Source of the DNA: Heterocephalus glaber
Lineage: Eukaryota > Chordata > Mammalia > Rodentia > Bathyergidae
Length of the DNA: 64,000 bases
Reading direction: 5' to 3'
Assembly (NCBI RefSeq): GCF_000247695.1
Contig: NW_004624778.1
Coordinates: 9,917,868-9,981,867, forward strand
Shown here: positions 44,257 through 55,545 of the stretch, in pieces
Position numbering within the stretch: position 1 is the stretch's first letter
How the letters are laid out: every line of letters begins with the position of its first letter
Notes under the pieces: generated by a model
Told to the model about the DNA's origin: nothing
What the model saw: only the letters and a program-made list of their open reading frames with translations
Databases searched by the model: none
Program-made: the position numbers and the translations under genes

Positions 44257-46232
44257 TACTGCCTCATGCTGACTTTATTGTGCGGGCTGGAAGGAATCTT
44301 TGGTGTTTTTATGGGGAGGGAAGTGAACACAATAAAATTAAGGTTTTGGGTACCTTTAAAAGTTTTAAAATCTGATAATAAATACCTGTACACATGTGAT
44401 TTATTTATTTATTTAATTTTCAGAAAATGTGTTTTAAAAAGCCAAAATATACCTAACAGAAAATTAGAATTTTCCCAAAATTCTAGTGGAGCACTATGGT
44501 AGTGAGATATGTATCTCTATGTAAAATTAGATCATATAATCCTACTGCCTTGTAACCTGCCATTTTCACTCAATATACAATGAACATTTCCCCACAGTGG
44601 AAAGTGTTTTTCTATGTCATCTGTTTTTATGGCTTCAGAATCACATGCACAGGAATTTTGGGGTGTTTCTCCTATGGGAGGCAAAAGGTTTTGATAGTAG
44701 ATGTAGGTTAATAAGAATCAGATACACATAAAATGCCAGGAGGTCAGCATTCCCAGCAGCCTGAGGGTATGAGAGAGATGTGAGGAGATCTCCCACTCCC
44801 CAACCTTAAACTAACTCCTGGAATAGGATTTGGGGGTGCCTGAGCATAATGAGTAAACTGCAGGATCCAAAATAGGCATAGAATGAAAAGCCAGAAATGA
44901 ACCCCAAAGAAAATGGTATGGGGAAAGGAAAAGCACCCTTTACAGGTGGGAGTGGATTTGAGGCATGACAGAGCAGGTGGCCTTCCTGGGAAAGAAGCTC
45001 TGTGAAAGGCCTCTGTGCCTACCCGCTCTCCCAGAAACCCCTGATCCCTAGATCATTTTTGTAAGGACAGTCCCTGCCATGACTTCCCTGGAGAGAAGAC
45101 CCAGGGGAACAAATCCTTTTATGGGCAGGGCTCAGACACTCACCGGAAGGATGGGCAGCATGGTCCCAGGAGGCCCTGGCATTGTCTTGGTGCTGCTGGG
45201 CACTGTGGTTCTCATAGCAATCTGAATACTGGGTATTATTTTTCCATTCTTTGGTTAAGGAAATGGAGCCTCAGAGGTTAGATAACCTTCCGGGGCCACT
45301 CGGCAGAGAGCAGAGAAGCCTATGGAGGAGGCCTCCACAGAAAGTCTGGCAGCTGCATGGCAGGGTTATGAGCACCCCTTGAGTGGGCCCTGGCTGTGAG
45401 GGAAGAGGTGGCTCCAGAAGCCACCACAGAACCCCAAATGGTGGTGGTGGGGGGCTCTTCCTTCAGCATAGGGCCTGCTGTGAGGTGTCAAGGGCTGGTG
45501 GAGGGTGATACTTGGGTCTTTCAGGCAGACAACTCAGCATGGTGTGTGAGGATTCCTATTACATCTGAGACAAAGTTCCAGCCCACCCCAGCCCACCTTG
45601 TCACCCCCCGGTTAGGACTCTGTCTGTGTCCCTCCTCAGGGTCACTCTGCATAGAGTGCTCCCATTGATGGTGAGTCACTGTCTCCCAGCAGGGTGGGGG
45701 CCTCCCCCTGTGCACTCTCTCTCATCCTTCTCCCCTACCCAGGCTTGTCAAGGCCCACCTGCCAAGTGGTGTGGGGTGGCCCAGAGGATGAGGGGTTCTA
45801 CAGGGCACCCTGAAATTAGCAGCATGTAGATCAAGAGAGGGAAGAGCCAAGGTCGAGACAAGATAGAGCAACAGCCAGGAGCTGCTGCCTTTATAGAGCC
45901 TTCTGGGGGCCATGTACTGCAGCGTTAGCTGTCAGCCACCGGACACACAAGGAGTAGGTTCGAATCTTTGAGCATGGCCCCCATGTCCTTTCTTCCTCAC
46001 TACTCAGCCTGCCTGTCGCTGTCGCTGCCTCTACCCCTACTTCCACCTCCCAATCTGCCTTAAGCTTGGTGCTGATTCACCCAGAGCTGTCCCTGGGAGC
46101 TTCCCCAGCTGGGAGCCTTGCACAATAAATAGGGAAGAGCTTTTGGAAGATGGATCTTTGCTCCTCTCAGGAAGTCTTTCTGACCCATGGAAGCATGTCA
46201 GCCTTTGGAGTTGATATTTCAGGACAAAAGTT
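44257..46232. other. Intergenic DNA with an old MIR
   Basis: Apart from the MIR at 45225-45345 there is no recognised repeat. The open stretch at 45396-45668 has no known domain. Confidence 0.4.
45225..45345 (-). repeat. MIR SINE relic
   Basis: Inverted: CCATTCTTTGGTTAAGGAAA, TGGAGCCTCAGAGGTTAGAT, CCGGGGCCACTCGGCAGAGA. Confidence 0.7.
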
Positions 46233-46250
46233 CCTGTCTGGCACTTTCTT

Positions 46251-46325
46251 TTTTTGGTACCAGGGTTCAAACTCAGGACCTTGTGCTTGCGAGGCAGATG
46301 AGGTGCCACTGAGCTATCCCCAACC
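46251..46325 (-). mobile_element. ID-like SINE
   Basis: Inverted: GGTACCAGGGTTCAAACTCA to GAGCTATCCCCAACC. CCTGTCTGGCACTTTCTT and CCTGTCTGGCACTCTCTT flank it (17 of 18 identical). Confidence 0.94.
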
Positions 46326-46409
46326 CCTGTCTGGCACTCTCTTGAATAAGTAGGGATTACTTGTCCATTGTCCCCCAATTTGGAAGCCCCTTGCCATTTG
46401 CAAGGCCCT

Positions 46410-46630
46410 TGTACATCAATTATTCATTCAACAAATACATAAGTGTCTACACTGTAACAGGCTCTGGGAATCAAAGCTATAATATGGCCCCTGCTGTACT
46501 ATACCTTACATTTTGCCTTTTACATTGATACCTAATCCAATTTTAATCTAATAACCTGCAGTGTAAGTATGACTGAGGGCAGTAAACCCTTTCAGAGATG
46601 GGGAAACTGAGAGCCCAAGTGGTGATGTGC
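46410..46630 (-). repeat. MIR-like relic
   Basis: ATTCATTCAACAAATACATA, then CTACACTGTAACAGGCTCTG, and a distal AGATGGGGAAACTGAGAGCC. Confidence 0.6.
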
Positions 46631-47231
46631 TGCCAAATTTATTTTCCAGTCATTGGCAGTGTGTGTCTGGAGCCCTCTCCAGCCAGGGAGGAGTCTCTGG
46701 AGGCCCTTTCTGGGGGGGTCTCTGCAACTCCCATCCCTGGACTGGGTTAGGCCATCTCCCATCCGGGGACACACTGAGGTTCACACTCCTGCAGTCTCTC
46801 ACTCCAGCCCCTCTCAGGGCAAAAGAGCAGCATGCGTGTGCCACTGGGGGTCTGGAGGCTCTGGGCTTCCCATAACCGCCCCCCGCCCCCGACCACGTGC
46901 TCCCTATTGGCCACCTGTTGCCAGAGCATCATACAGCAGCTGTTCCTGGGGGGAAGGGAGCCAGCCTGATGGGAAGGGAAGCCCCAAGGCAGGGAAGGGG
47001 AGGCTGATGAAGACCCCAGTGGGCTTTTCTTCAGAAACCTGTGGCAAACTTTCCAACCCAACCTTGTCTTCTCTAACCACTTCTTTCTCCCCAGCCCTGT
47101 CCCAGACAGCCAAGCTCCAGATCCAAGATCTTCCTCCCAGACTCCTCTTTCCCCACCTGCAGCCCTCACTGGCTTCATGGAGACCTTGGTACTTGAGTAA
47201 GAGTTAAGGGTAAGTAGAAATCACAAGGGTG
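46631..47231. other. Intergenic GC-rich stretch
   Basis: Higher GC than its surroundings and the longest chance open frame on the + strand (46653-47207). Its composition is low-complexity P/S/R with no recognisable domain or splice context. A CACGTG E-box lies near 46895. Confidence 0.35.
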
Positions 47232-47398
47232 GAGCCAGCCATGGCAGAGTATGCCTGTGATCCCAGCACTCGGGAGGCTGGGGCAGGAGGATTGCCATGA
47301 GTTAGAGGCCAGCATGGGCTATATAGAAAGTTCAAGACCAGTCTGGACTGCCCAGCAAGACCTTCTCTCAAAAATAAAATAAAATAAAATAAAACAAA
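47232..47398 (+). mobile_element. B1 SINE
   Basis: CATGGCAGAGTATGCCTGTG, then GAGGCCAGCATGGGCTATAT and TTCAAGACCAGTCTGGACTG (internal duplication), ending in an (AAAAT)n tail. Confidence 0.9.
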
Positions 47399-48799
47399 GA
47401 ATACTGTGGTGGAATTGGAGTAGGGGTTGGGAGAAAGAAGACTGCAGAATTCATCTCATTAGAAGAAAGAATTTTTGAATAGTAAAATCTTTGTGAAGCA
47501 GGGAGCACCTTGGCATTGGAAGGTGACAAGCAGAAAGTGCCAGGAACGTTACCCTGGGTAGCAGGTGGGACTAGATGTCAGCGGGTCACTTCCAGTTCCA
47601 GAAGCGAGGGCTGATATAACTCCATGAGGCCTACAGAGTATCCCAGACTTTTCTCCAGAGCTGTCCAAGCCCCGAGCAGAGCCCCCACCAACTACTAACA
47701 GTGACCACTTTAATTGGGTATACTGAGAAGCCACCTACAGTTCTCAGTGTGGGGACCAGGCTGTGTTCCAGAAATCTCTGTGTGAGCCAGTTTCTGGAAT
47801 TCAGAATGCATTTCCCCATAGAAACCAAGTTATAAATGGTGGTTGGTTTTTCAGGCCAGTCCACAAATTTCTATTTAACTCATAACATTCCTGAAGTTTG
47901 TCCTTAACTGTGCAATGGTTTATGTAGGAAAATGCATCTTGGGTAACAATTTGGATGTAGGCATACAGGTCTCTTCCATGGGGCATCAAGGGGCTTGGGG
48001 CTTCTCAGGGAAGCTGGAGGATGGGCAAGTATCTTGGGGTACTAGGAACTGTTCACCTGTCCACCACTGTGGACAGAGGGTTCCATGCCTGAGAAGCTCT
48101 GAATTGTGAACAACAGGCAAAGGCCCACAATGAGATGAAACAGGGGCAGAAATCCAGACATGAATGCTCATCTCTACCTGGCTTGGCAAACCAGTCATGG
48201 CACCTGTCACTGAGGAAGTCACTGAACCTTGAGTGACTCAAGCAAGGCCTCGATTATTGCAGGCAGCCCACGAGCAGGTGGCCTATGGCAGTCTGGCTGG
48301 AAGAGCTCTCTGCCCACGAGGGTAATGGAGCTAAGCAGGACCAATCTATTTGGCTGCCTCTAGGATTTGGGTTGTAGCATAGGGAAAGGCAGGATTAGCT
48401 GGTAACCTGGAAACACTGGAATGGAGAAGCATGTTCACCAGCCAGGGTTCCAGGAGGCAAGTAGTGGGCACTAACTCTAGTTCATTAAATAGAAAGTTTC
48501 TGAAAAGCAGCCTGGGTTGCAAAGTGCAGCAAGCTGTCACTGCTGTGGCCTCACCTTCTCGCATTCACCACCACTTGCCGAGGTCGGCTTACTGGGATAA
48601 TGAATAGCTTCTGGCCAGTGTGCAGAAGTGCTACAGATTAATGTCATGGAAGCAACTGTCAACCAATGAGGGGTGGGGAGCTGGTGAACAAATACTCTGG
48701 CTGCCCCTTCACTCTACTGAGAAAACTCCGAGGCATGTTCTACCCTGTCTCCAAAGTTCCCCAGCAGGATTGAGCTCCAGTTGCCCTTAGTGATAAGAG
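47399..48799. other. Intergenic DNA, nothing recognised
   Basis: No repeat family or gene recognised. Confidence 0.4.
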
Positions 48800-48807
48800 G
48801 CATGATA

Positions 48808-49145
48808 TAACAGTTATCTATTGCTATGGACCAAACCATCTTAACATTTTGTGGCCATAGAACAATAATTATTTCTCCTAATTCTATGGGCTGGCTAGAG
48901 CTTTTCTGCTGGTTTACCTATACTCACTCACACAGCTGGAGATTGGGCGGCATAGAAATTCCAAGATGACCACATCTGGCCATTGGATGGTTGCCTTAGT
49001 CTCCTTCTGCATGACTTCTTGTCCTCCAGGATCCTAAACTGATTTCCCTGTATGGATGTCCCAGGGTAGCACTCCAAGAGGCTGCAGGCAGCAACCGCAA
49101 TGGGGCTCTTTGGGCCCAGGTTCCAGAACCCATTCAAGGCCACTT
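48808..49145. repeat. Old interspersed repeat, family not assigned
   Basis: ACAGTTATCTATTGCTATGG, CATAGAACAATAATTATTTC and CATTGGATGGTTGCCTTAG resemble a common old mammalian repeat, but I cannot name it safely. Confidence 0.5.
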
Positions 49146-49659
49146 CTACCGTAGTCTATTAGTCAAAGTGAGTCTCAAGGCTGGTCAGGTTCATGGTGGG
49201 TAGAGAAATACACTTTGCTCCTGCATAGGAAGAGTGTGGTGAACTCCTGTCACCAAGGTGTGTGGATGCTGCAGTGGGAAGAAAAGTGACCATTAAACAA
49301 TCTGCAACACTCAATTACTTTTTAATAGCTTCTTTCCCTTCTGTCTCTCTTCCCCTCTCTCCTACTATTGTCTTTCTGGGGTCTCCTCTCAAGTAAGTAC
49401 TTACAAAATCATGTAATTCAGTGTCCGCCTGGGGGAACCTAACCCACACTGGGTTGTTTGGAGGGCTGGGAACCAGCTTCGGGGTCAGCTCCCAGGCAGG
49501 ACAGCCTATGCCACATGGTACAGGAAGCCTATCTTCATGTCTCTTCTTACACATCCTGGCCTGTTTCTCCAAAGAAGCCTATTCCTTACCACTCAAGTGA
49601 TGTACCACCCCCTGACACCCACCTATTATCTGATGTTGGAACTCCTGGACTTGCCATGT

Positions 49660-49750
49660 ATTTTTTTTTTTTGACACTGAGTCTCAGTGTAAAGACTAGG
49701 TTCCCCTAAAAGTTGCAGTCCTCCTGCCTTAGCCTCCCAAGGGTGCTACC
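49660..49750 (-). mobile_element. Diverged B1 SINE fragment
   Basis: TTTTTTTTGACACTGAGTCT to CCTCCTGCCTTAGCCTCCCA. The middle is degraded. Confidence 0.6.
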
Positions 49751-50017
49751 ATGTCTGTCTCTGTTCTACTTTGGGGGAGATTCCTTGGGTTGATCTTCCA
49801 ACCCTTCTACTGTATTGAGTTTTATGTCTGCTCTCAGGGTTTTGATTTCCAAGAACTCTTTTTTTTGCTGTTCTGTAAATGTTCTTTTAGAAATAACATT
49901 CTGTTCTTGGTTTGCAGTATCTTCTCTTATTTCTCTGGGAATATTAATGATCTTTAAAATATTTTCTTCTTCCTGTGTAGTCTACTGCCTCCAGGGTGTT
50001 TGGTCTTCATCTTCCTT

Positions 50018-50100
50018 TTTTTTTTTGGTACTGGGGATCGAACTCTGGACCTTGCACTTGGGCAGCAGGCCGCGAAACCACTGAGCTAAATCCCCGGCCT
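50018..50100 (-). mobile_element. ID-like SINE with perfect target duplication
   Basis: Inverted: GGTACTGGGGATCGAACTCT to AGCTAAATCCCCGGCC. GTCTTCATCTTCCTT at 50003-50017 and 50101-50115 is perfect. Confidence 0.96.
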
Positions 50101-50115
50101 GTCTTCATCTTCCTT

Positions 50116-52110
50116 AACAGAGGCTTCTCTAGGGAGCCTGATCACCCCTTGGTCATCTGCTTATGATTAAGGATAGAAGAGTGCAGGAAGGAACCCAAGT
50201 GCTGGCTGGAAACTCTGGGTAGATCAGTGGGTTTTATCAACTTTGAGCTTCACTGTAGGGTGATGAGGGGTGTTTGTTAGGGACCTCTGGGTCAGTGTCT
50301 TCGGGGTTTTCCTTCTGGATGGTGAAGTGCATGGGGAGGCCTCTTCTGAACATCTGCAGGGTAAAGTTCTGTGCCAGTGTTGGAGGCTGAGTTGGGGAAG
50401 AGAACTTGGTGGGGGTAGTTAATTCCCTGTCCAACACTCTGCAGGGAACAGACCTCCAGGTGGCTGCCTTGGTTAGGGGAGAGTAGATGCCAGTACTAAG
50501 TAAGGGAGGGAACCTGGAGGCCCTAGCTGTTCTCCAATCTCCTGATTTTCATCAGTCCCCAACTCTTCTTTCCAAGGGTCCCTCACTGAGGTCAGCTCCA
50601 GGGTGGAAACAGATTTTTCTTCCCATTACCCTAAGGTTCAGCTCCCTCAGACCTGCCCATTTCCAGTTACAACATTTCTATTTGCTTTCCAGTCCCCAAA
50701 TTTGTTGCTACCATCTCCTCTTCTGTCTTTCTGTTCTGGTGAGTTTGTGTCTTTAAAAAATAATCTCTTTGTGAGCTTTGGAAGTGAATTCTGGAAGGGA
50801 GCAGATTTAGATGTTCGTGTTCAAGCTGCCATCTTGGCCTTCTCTCTCACTGGGCTCGAGCTCTTGCACCAAATGATCGAATTGCTTCAGCAGCCTCAGC
50901 CTAGCTGACTTCATTGCTCTGTGACCTCAACAGTCAGGCCAGACTTCCAGGGCTGCTTCTCAAATTGCTGCAACTGCAAGGAGGCATGTTTTTTGAGGAC
51001 AGAACCCCAGTGTATCCAGGCGTCTCAGAGACCCAAAGACCTGCAGCTCATTCACTAGGAGCTAAGTGTGAGGGAGGCACAAGCCAATGGTACTACTGGG
51101 GTAACAGGGATGGAGCTCAGCCAGGCAGCCAAGGCCAGATCAACTGAGCACTGTGAATGGGCTTTGCAATTGTTTTTGCATCCATGTGGCTGGTGCTGGA
51201 GGTGACAGGGAGGTGGGTCATACCCTAGAAATAGACTTGGATTCTAGTCTCCAAACGCTTGCCTCCAAAATCTGATTGCTTTTGGGGTTCAGCATCCATC
51301 TTTTTCAGGAGCTGACTGTTGTTTGTCATGGTACCTTCTCACTGATGATGAAGTTCTGCTACATGTGGGTAGCTCCTGTTCTGGGCGGGGATCACTTTTG
51401 TCTATGACTGAGGGAAGAGACATTGTTGAAAGAACATAGGACACTGTTGGTGGCTATTCAATGGCCATGACCTCTTTTCCTGCTTAACAGAATATCAATT
51501 TGTGTGGTTGGCATCTGGCTAATCCTGGTGTGAGTCATGGGAGGTCTATGTCCTGGGACCCCTGTGTCATAGATGGTCACATGGTGGGTGTGACACCCAA
51601 AGGATGTGAATATCACCTGGTTCTGCCAATAGGATCTGCATCTGGGCTGGGGATAGTATGCTGTAGGGTGCAACTTCTGGAGAGGATTTTCCTTTCTGGT
51701 AACAATGAGAGACATATGGAGAAGAAGACATTCCTCCCTTTTCTTTTTCCTGATTTGGAAACTATCATGTGAGGATATGATAGTTGAGCAAGGCAGCCAT
51801 CTTGCGAGCATGAGACAATAAGCCAGAAAATTAAAGCCCATACATTGTGGTGAGTTGAATCAAAAGATAGAAAGAACATGAGTCCTTGATTACATTGTTG
51901 AGCCTCTGACTCATCTTGATATCCTAACTATTCATACAGTGGGACATGGTAAGTCAGCTGTACAGGAATTTGTGGTTTAAGCTTCCATAACTAAGGCTTT
52001 CTGTTCATTACAATTGAAAGCAGTTTAATGCTACTCAGATAATATTTCCGATCTCAGATTCTTCTGGTGCCTGGGGAAGAAAAGCTATATCTCATTAGAG
52101 CTGAAGATAA
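50116..52110. other. Intergenic DNA, nothing recognised
   Basis: About 2 kb with no assigned repeat. Open stretches at 50487-50908 and 51458-51841 show no family resemblance. Confidence 0.4.
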
Positions 52111-52155
52111 ACTAGCAATTCATTCACTCATTCAACATTTATTAAGTACTGATAC

Positions 52156-52234
52156 GGGCTGGAGGATGTAGCTCAGCAGTAGAGTGCTTGCCTAGCATGC
52201 ATGAGGCCCTAGGTTCAATCCCCAGCACAACAAA
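52156..52234 (+). mobile_element. ID SINE, classic Ala-tRNA form
   Basis: GGGCTGGAGGATGTAGCTCA, GCAGTAGAGTGCTTGCCTAG and GTTCAATCCCCAGCAC are the standard rodent ID sequence. They lack the extra CC of the abundant local subtype. The copy interrupts an old repeat. Confidence 0.93.
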
Positions 52235-52384
52235 AGTGTCTACTATGTACCAGGCACTGATTTAGGTACTTGATTTGAAATCCAAAAACCAAACCAGGAA
52301 AATGTGGGAGGTAGCAACCAGAAAGGGACCAAACAGGATTTCTCCCAATGCTACCATTCTGGTTCCACATATGGAAATTAGTAT

Positions 52385-52550
52385 GACTGAGCGCTGTACT
52401 AAACACTTACAATTCAATTTGTACACCAGCCTTTTGTGAGAGGCAGTAATATTAACCCCATTGTACAGATGAAGAAACTAAGGCTCAGAGAGCTTCAAAG
52501 GCTTTTCCATGGTAATACAGCTAGTAAGCATTGGATCTCTGACCCCACAC
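52385..52550 (-). repeat. MIR SINE relic
   Basis: Inverted: CCCCATTGTACAGATGAAGA, AACTAAGGCTCAGAGAGCTT, ATACAGCTAGTAAGCATTGG. Confidence 0.88.
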
Positions 52551-53040
52551 TTCACAGAGAGATAGGTCATAAGTAATAGTCGTTTTCAACTAAGAGGGAA
52601 AAAAATACAATTTGGCAGACAGAATAAGTACTTTCTTTCTGGTCTTCATTCCAATACTTGCCTCTGAAGCTTGATTGCTTTTGGGGTCCAGGTTTGTTCA
52701 GCCAGTTGGCTAACCAGACAGCTGTGCAGGGAGGGAGGGAGCAAGTGCTACCCAGCCAGTCAAACAAATGGGGATTCATTTCATGATTTATGGAGCCCAC
52801 CAGGAGCAAGCATGACAGTAGGCTCTGGGAGTGTGAGAGTGGAGCAGCCCTATCCCTGTTCCATCTAGACACCAGCACACAGATGGCCAGAAGCCAGTGT
52901 GATAAGGCTTCATTTGTCATATGCACAGGGGGGCCCAGAGTACAGAGGCAGAACCATTTGCTTTGGATTCAGGAGGTGAGGAGAGAGTTGGGCACTGGAA
53001 GTTTCACAGTGGAGGTGACATTTTCCTGGCATTGAAAGCA

Positions 53041-53715
53041 AAGCTCAGGAAAGCAGTTTGGAGGTTTCTTAAAAAGTTAAACATGGAACTGTCATAAGAC
53101 CCAGCAAGTCCTCTCCTAAATAATGTATCCAAAAGAACTGGATACAGGGATTTAGATATTTACACACCCATTTTTGTAGTAGCATTGTTGACAGTGGTTT
53201 AAAGGTAGAAACAACCCAATTGTTGGATGAATGGAATATGGAATTGCAGCAATGGGATAATATTCAGTCATAAAAAGGACTGAAGTTAACTGGGCCTGGT
53301 GGTGCACAATGCACTCCCAGCACTTTGGGAGGCTGAGGCAGGAGGATTGCAATTTCAAGCCTAGCCTGGGCAATTTAATGATTTAGTGAGAGATTGTCTC
53401 AAAATAAGAAAAGGGCTGGGGATGTAGCTCAGTTCAAAGGTCTTGAGGTCAATTCCTAGTACTATAAAAACACACACAAAAAGGAATGAAGTTTTGACAC
53501 CTGTTACAACATAGATGAAGATACAGAAAGTAGATTTGAGGTTATTAGGGGCTGAAGGGAGGGAAGAAAGGGATGATCAATGGGTAGAGAGTTTCTTTTT
53601 GGGGTAATGAAAAGTTTTGGAAATAGTAGTGGTGGTTCTGCAACATCGATCTTAATGTGAATACACACTTGGAATAGCTACAAGGGTAACTGTTACATTG
53701 TTTATGTTTTACCGC
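53041..53715 (+). mobile_element. Ancient L1 3' region split by a SINE
   Basis: CATAAGACCCAGCAAGTCCT, TATCCAAAAGAACTGGATAC and ATATTCAGTCATAAAAAGGA run to an AT-rich end near GTTACATTGTTTATGTTTTA. Confidence 0.78.
53288..53477 (+). mobile_element. B1-ID composite SINE with target duplication
   Basis: AACTGGGCCTGGTGGTGCAC through AGGCTGAGGCAGGAGGATTG, then GGCTGGGGATGTAGCTCAGT. AAAAAGGACTGAAGTT (53272-53287) and AAAAAGGAATGAAGTT (53478-53493) flank it. Confidence 0.94.
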
Positions 53716-54128
53716 GCTTGCTGTCTGTTCTGGGAGAAAGTCCAGGTAGAGGGACGAACCGGGCAGGAGTGGCAGGGCAAAGGCCTTCTCTGCAGGTAAG
53801 TAAGGAGATGTGAACGCCACAGGAGTGAGACCATAGGGGGTTGGGCTACAGTGAGGAAGGAGAAGGCTCTCTGCTGTGCTGACATTGCTGGGGCTGCTGG
53901 ACTGTGAGCCCTGGTGTACTCTGCCAGGAAACGACTGCTTGTCCCTCCGCTCAAGTGTCTCCAGGGTCTCATGATCATTTGCCCCCCTGCCTGTGCTGGG
54001 ACCTAGGACACACAGCCTTGCTGGAAGCACCAGAAATGAATGTGATCCCCAGCCTTTGACAGGATACTTTAGACCTCCCCTTCAGTTGTCCATAGGCAGA
54101 GCCTTCTGGGTTTAAGAATTTGAGGGTC

Positions 54129-54404
54129 AGGCCGGCACTACGGTGCATGCCTGTAATCCCAGCTACTCACAGGCTGAGGGAGGAGAATTACAAATTCGAG
54201 GATAATTTGCTAAGACTTTGTTTTGAAATAAAGAAATAAGGGGGAGGGGAGTAAGAAAAGAATTAATATGTATTATGTACATGTACCAATTTCCACAGTG
54301 AATGTAATTATTGTGTATTGCAAACATGTACTACTATTACTAATAATATTCATGAAATAAAAAGCATTGGAGATATAGTTCAGAGCTCCCTAGGTTTAAT
54401 CCTG
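54129..54404 (+). mobile_element. B1-ID composite SINE split by an L1 stub
   Basis: The B1 half (GCCGGCACTACGGTGCATGC to TTTTGAAATAAAG) and the ID half (GCATTGGAGATATAGTTCAG, TAGGTTTAATCC) are separated by about 115 bases of L1 3' end. Confidence 0.75.
54240..54350 (+). mobile_element. L1 3'-terminal stub inside a SINE
   Basis: TAATATGTATTATGTACATG, TTCCACAGTGAATGTAATTA and GCAAACATGTACTAC match the rodent L1 3' end at 19.20-19.27 kb. Confidence 0.75.
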
Positions 54405-54430
54405 TGTGTGTGTGTGTGTGTGCGTGCGCG
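54403..54430 (+). repeat. (TG)n microsatellite
   Basis: A TG run grading into GCGTGCGCGCGC directly at the 3' end of the ID half. Confidence 0.93.
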
Positions 54431-55357
54431 CGCTGGACTGAGGGTCAGAGAATGTTGAAGCAGCAGGGACTCTGGTGTGCATCAGAAGGAGCCCTTGAAT
54501 TTTACAGATGGGTAAATGTGACCCAGAAAGGCAGCTATGGGCTGTGGGGAGCCTCAGAAGCCTTTCTGCAAAGGCTGAGTGACCACTTGTGGGTGAGGCT
54601 AGTTTGAGGATTCTTTTCCTGAGCGAGTGTAAGGGGCTGGGACTTTATATACAATCCGTTCTGGTTCTGAGAGTCCCTGACCCAAGGCCCCCCACAAAGC
54701 TACACTCACTGAATAGCAGTTCATTCTTTTCTTCATTAAATTCAAACATTCCCCATCTGGCTTTGCTGTGGAGCTGTTATTACTGGTAATCAGCCATCGA
54801 TTCATCCCTAATAATGCAACCTGTGCACACTGCAGTGAAGCTGGCCACATCTGCCTCAAGTGGCACCAGCCCTGGAGAACTGGCTGCTTCGCTCTCTTTC
54901 CACCTTCCTTTGCCCTACATGTGGCAGAGCCTCCAACCAAAGCCTCTCCTTCCCCTTCTGTATTGAGTCCCTAGAACCAGCCTTAGAAGGCAGCAGTGGC
55001 TTTTCCTGGGATTCTGAAGGCCTCTCAGATCCACCTGCTTCTCCTGGCCCCAACCTGAAACTATCTTTAGAGTCAAAGGCATCTGACCCAAGGCCTTGTG
55101 ACTCTAGAGAAGCTCAGTCTCAGGTTTCACTGGATGTGGGGAACCCAGAAGAGGCAGAGGGAGACAAAAGGCTCTGGAGGTCAATTCAGCTGCCTGGGTG
55201 AATATGCTGTGAGGCTTAGCTGAGTTCTCTGCAGGAACATTCAGCATCTAGAAGGTTGACAGCCCAGAAGCCTTCTTTAGCATTTGTTGCTTTTTCCCAG
55301 CCCACATTTTGAGCCTGAATCTATGCCTGAATCCAAAGTAGGAAAAGCTGGTGGTCT
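54431..55357. other. Intergenic DNA, nothing recognised
   Basis: Overlapping open stretches on both strands (54860-55201 + and 54599-54940 -) but no recognisable protein family. Confidence 0.4.
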
Positions 55358-55545
55358 TTTTTTTTTTTTCCAGTGTTGGGAATTGAATCCAGGGCCTTCA
55401 TACTGAGCTATACCCCCAGCCCTCTTTTGAGGACAAAATCTTGCTAAGTTACTAAATTGCCCAGGTTGGGCTTGAACTTGCAATCCTCCTGCCTCAAACT
55501 CCCAGAGTGCTGGGATTACAGAGTACACCACTGTGTCCCTCTGGG
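55358..55545 (-). mobile_element. B1-ID composite SINE
   Basis: The ID side is GTTGGGAATTGAATCCAGGG. The B1 side is TCTTGCTAAGTTACTAAATT, CCTCCTGCCTCAAACTCCCA, GTGCTGGGATTACAGAGTAC. Confidence 0.88.

Noticed and set aside
46860..46910. CpG-island promoter at the GC-rich CCGCCCCCCGCC patch with a CACGTG box
   Set aside because: The patch is only tens of bases long, the surrounding CpG density is low, and no first exon is recognisable.
46653..47207. 184-residue open frame on + with an overlapping 143-residue frame on -
   Set aside because: The local GC rise lowers stop frequency on both strands. The translation is low-complexity P/S/R with no domain, no splice context and no family resemblance.
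53545..54030. 161-residue minus-strand frame
   Set aside because: It begins at the L1 3' end and reads into unique DNA. There is no recognisable domain or splice signal.
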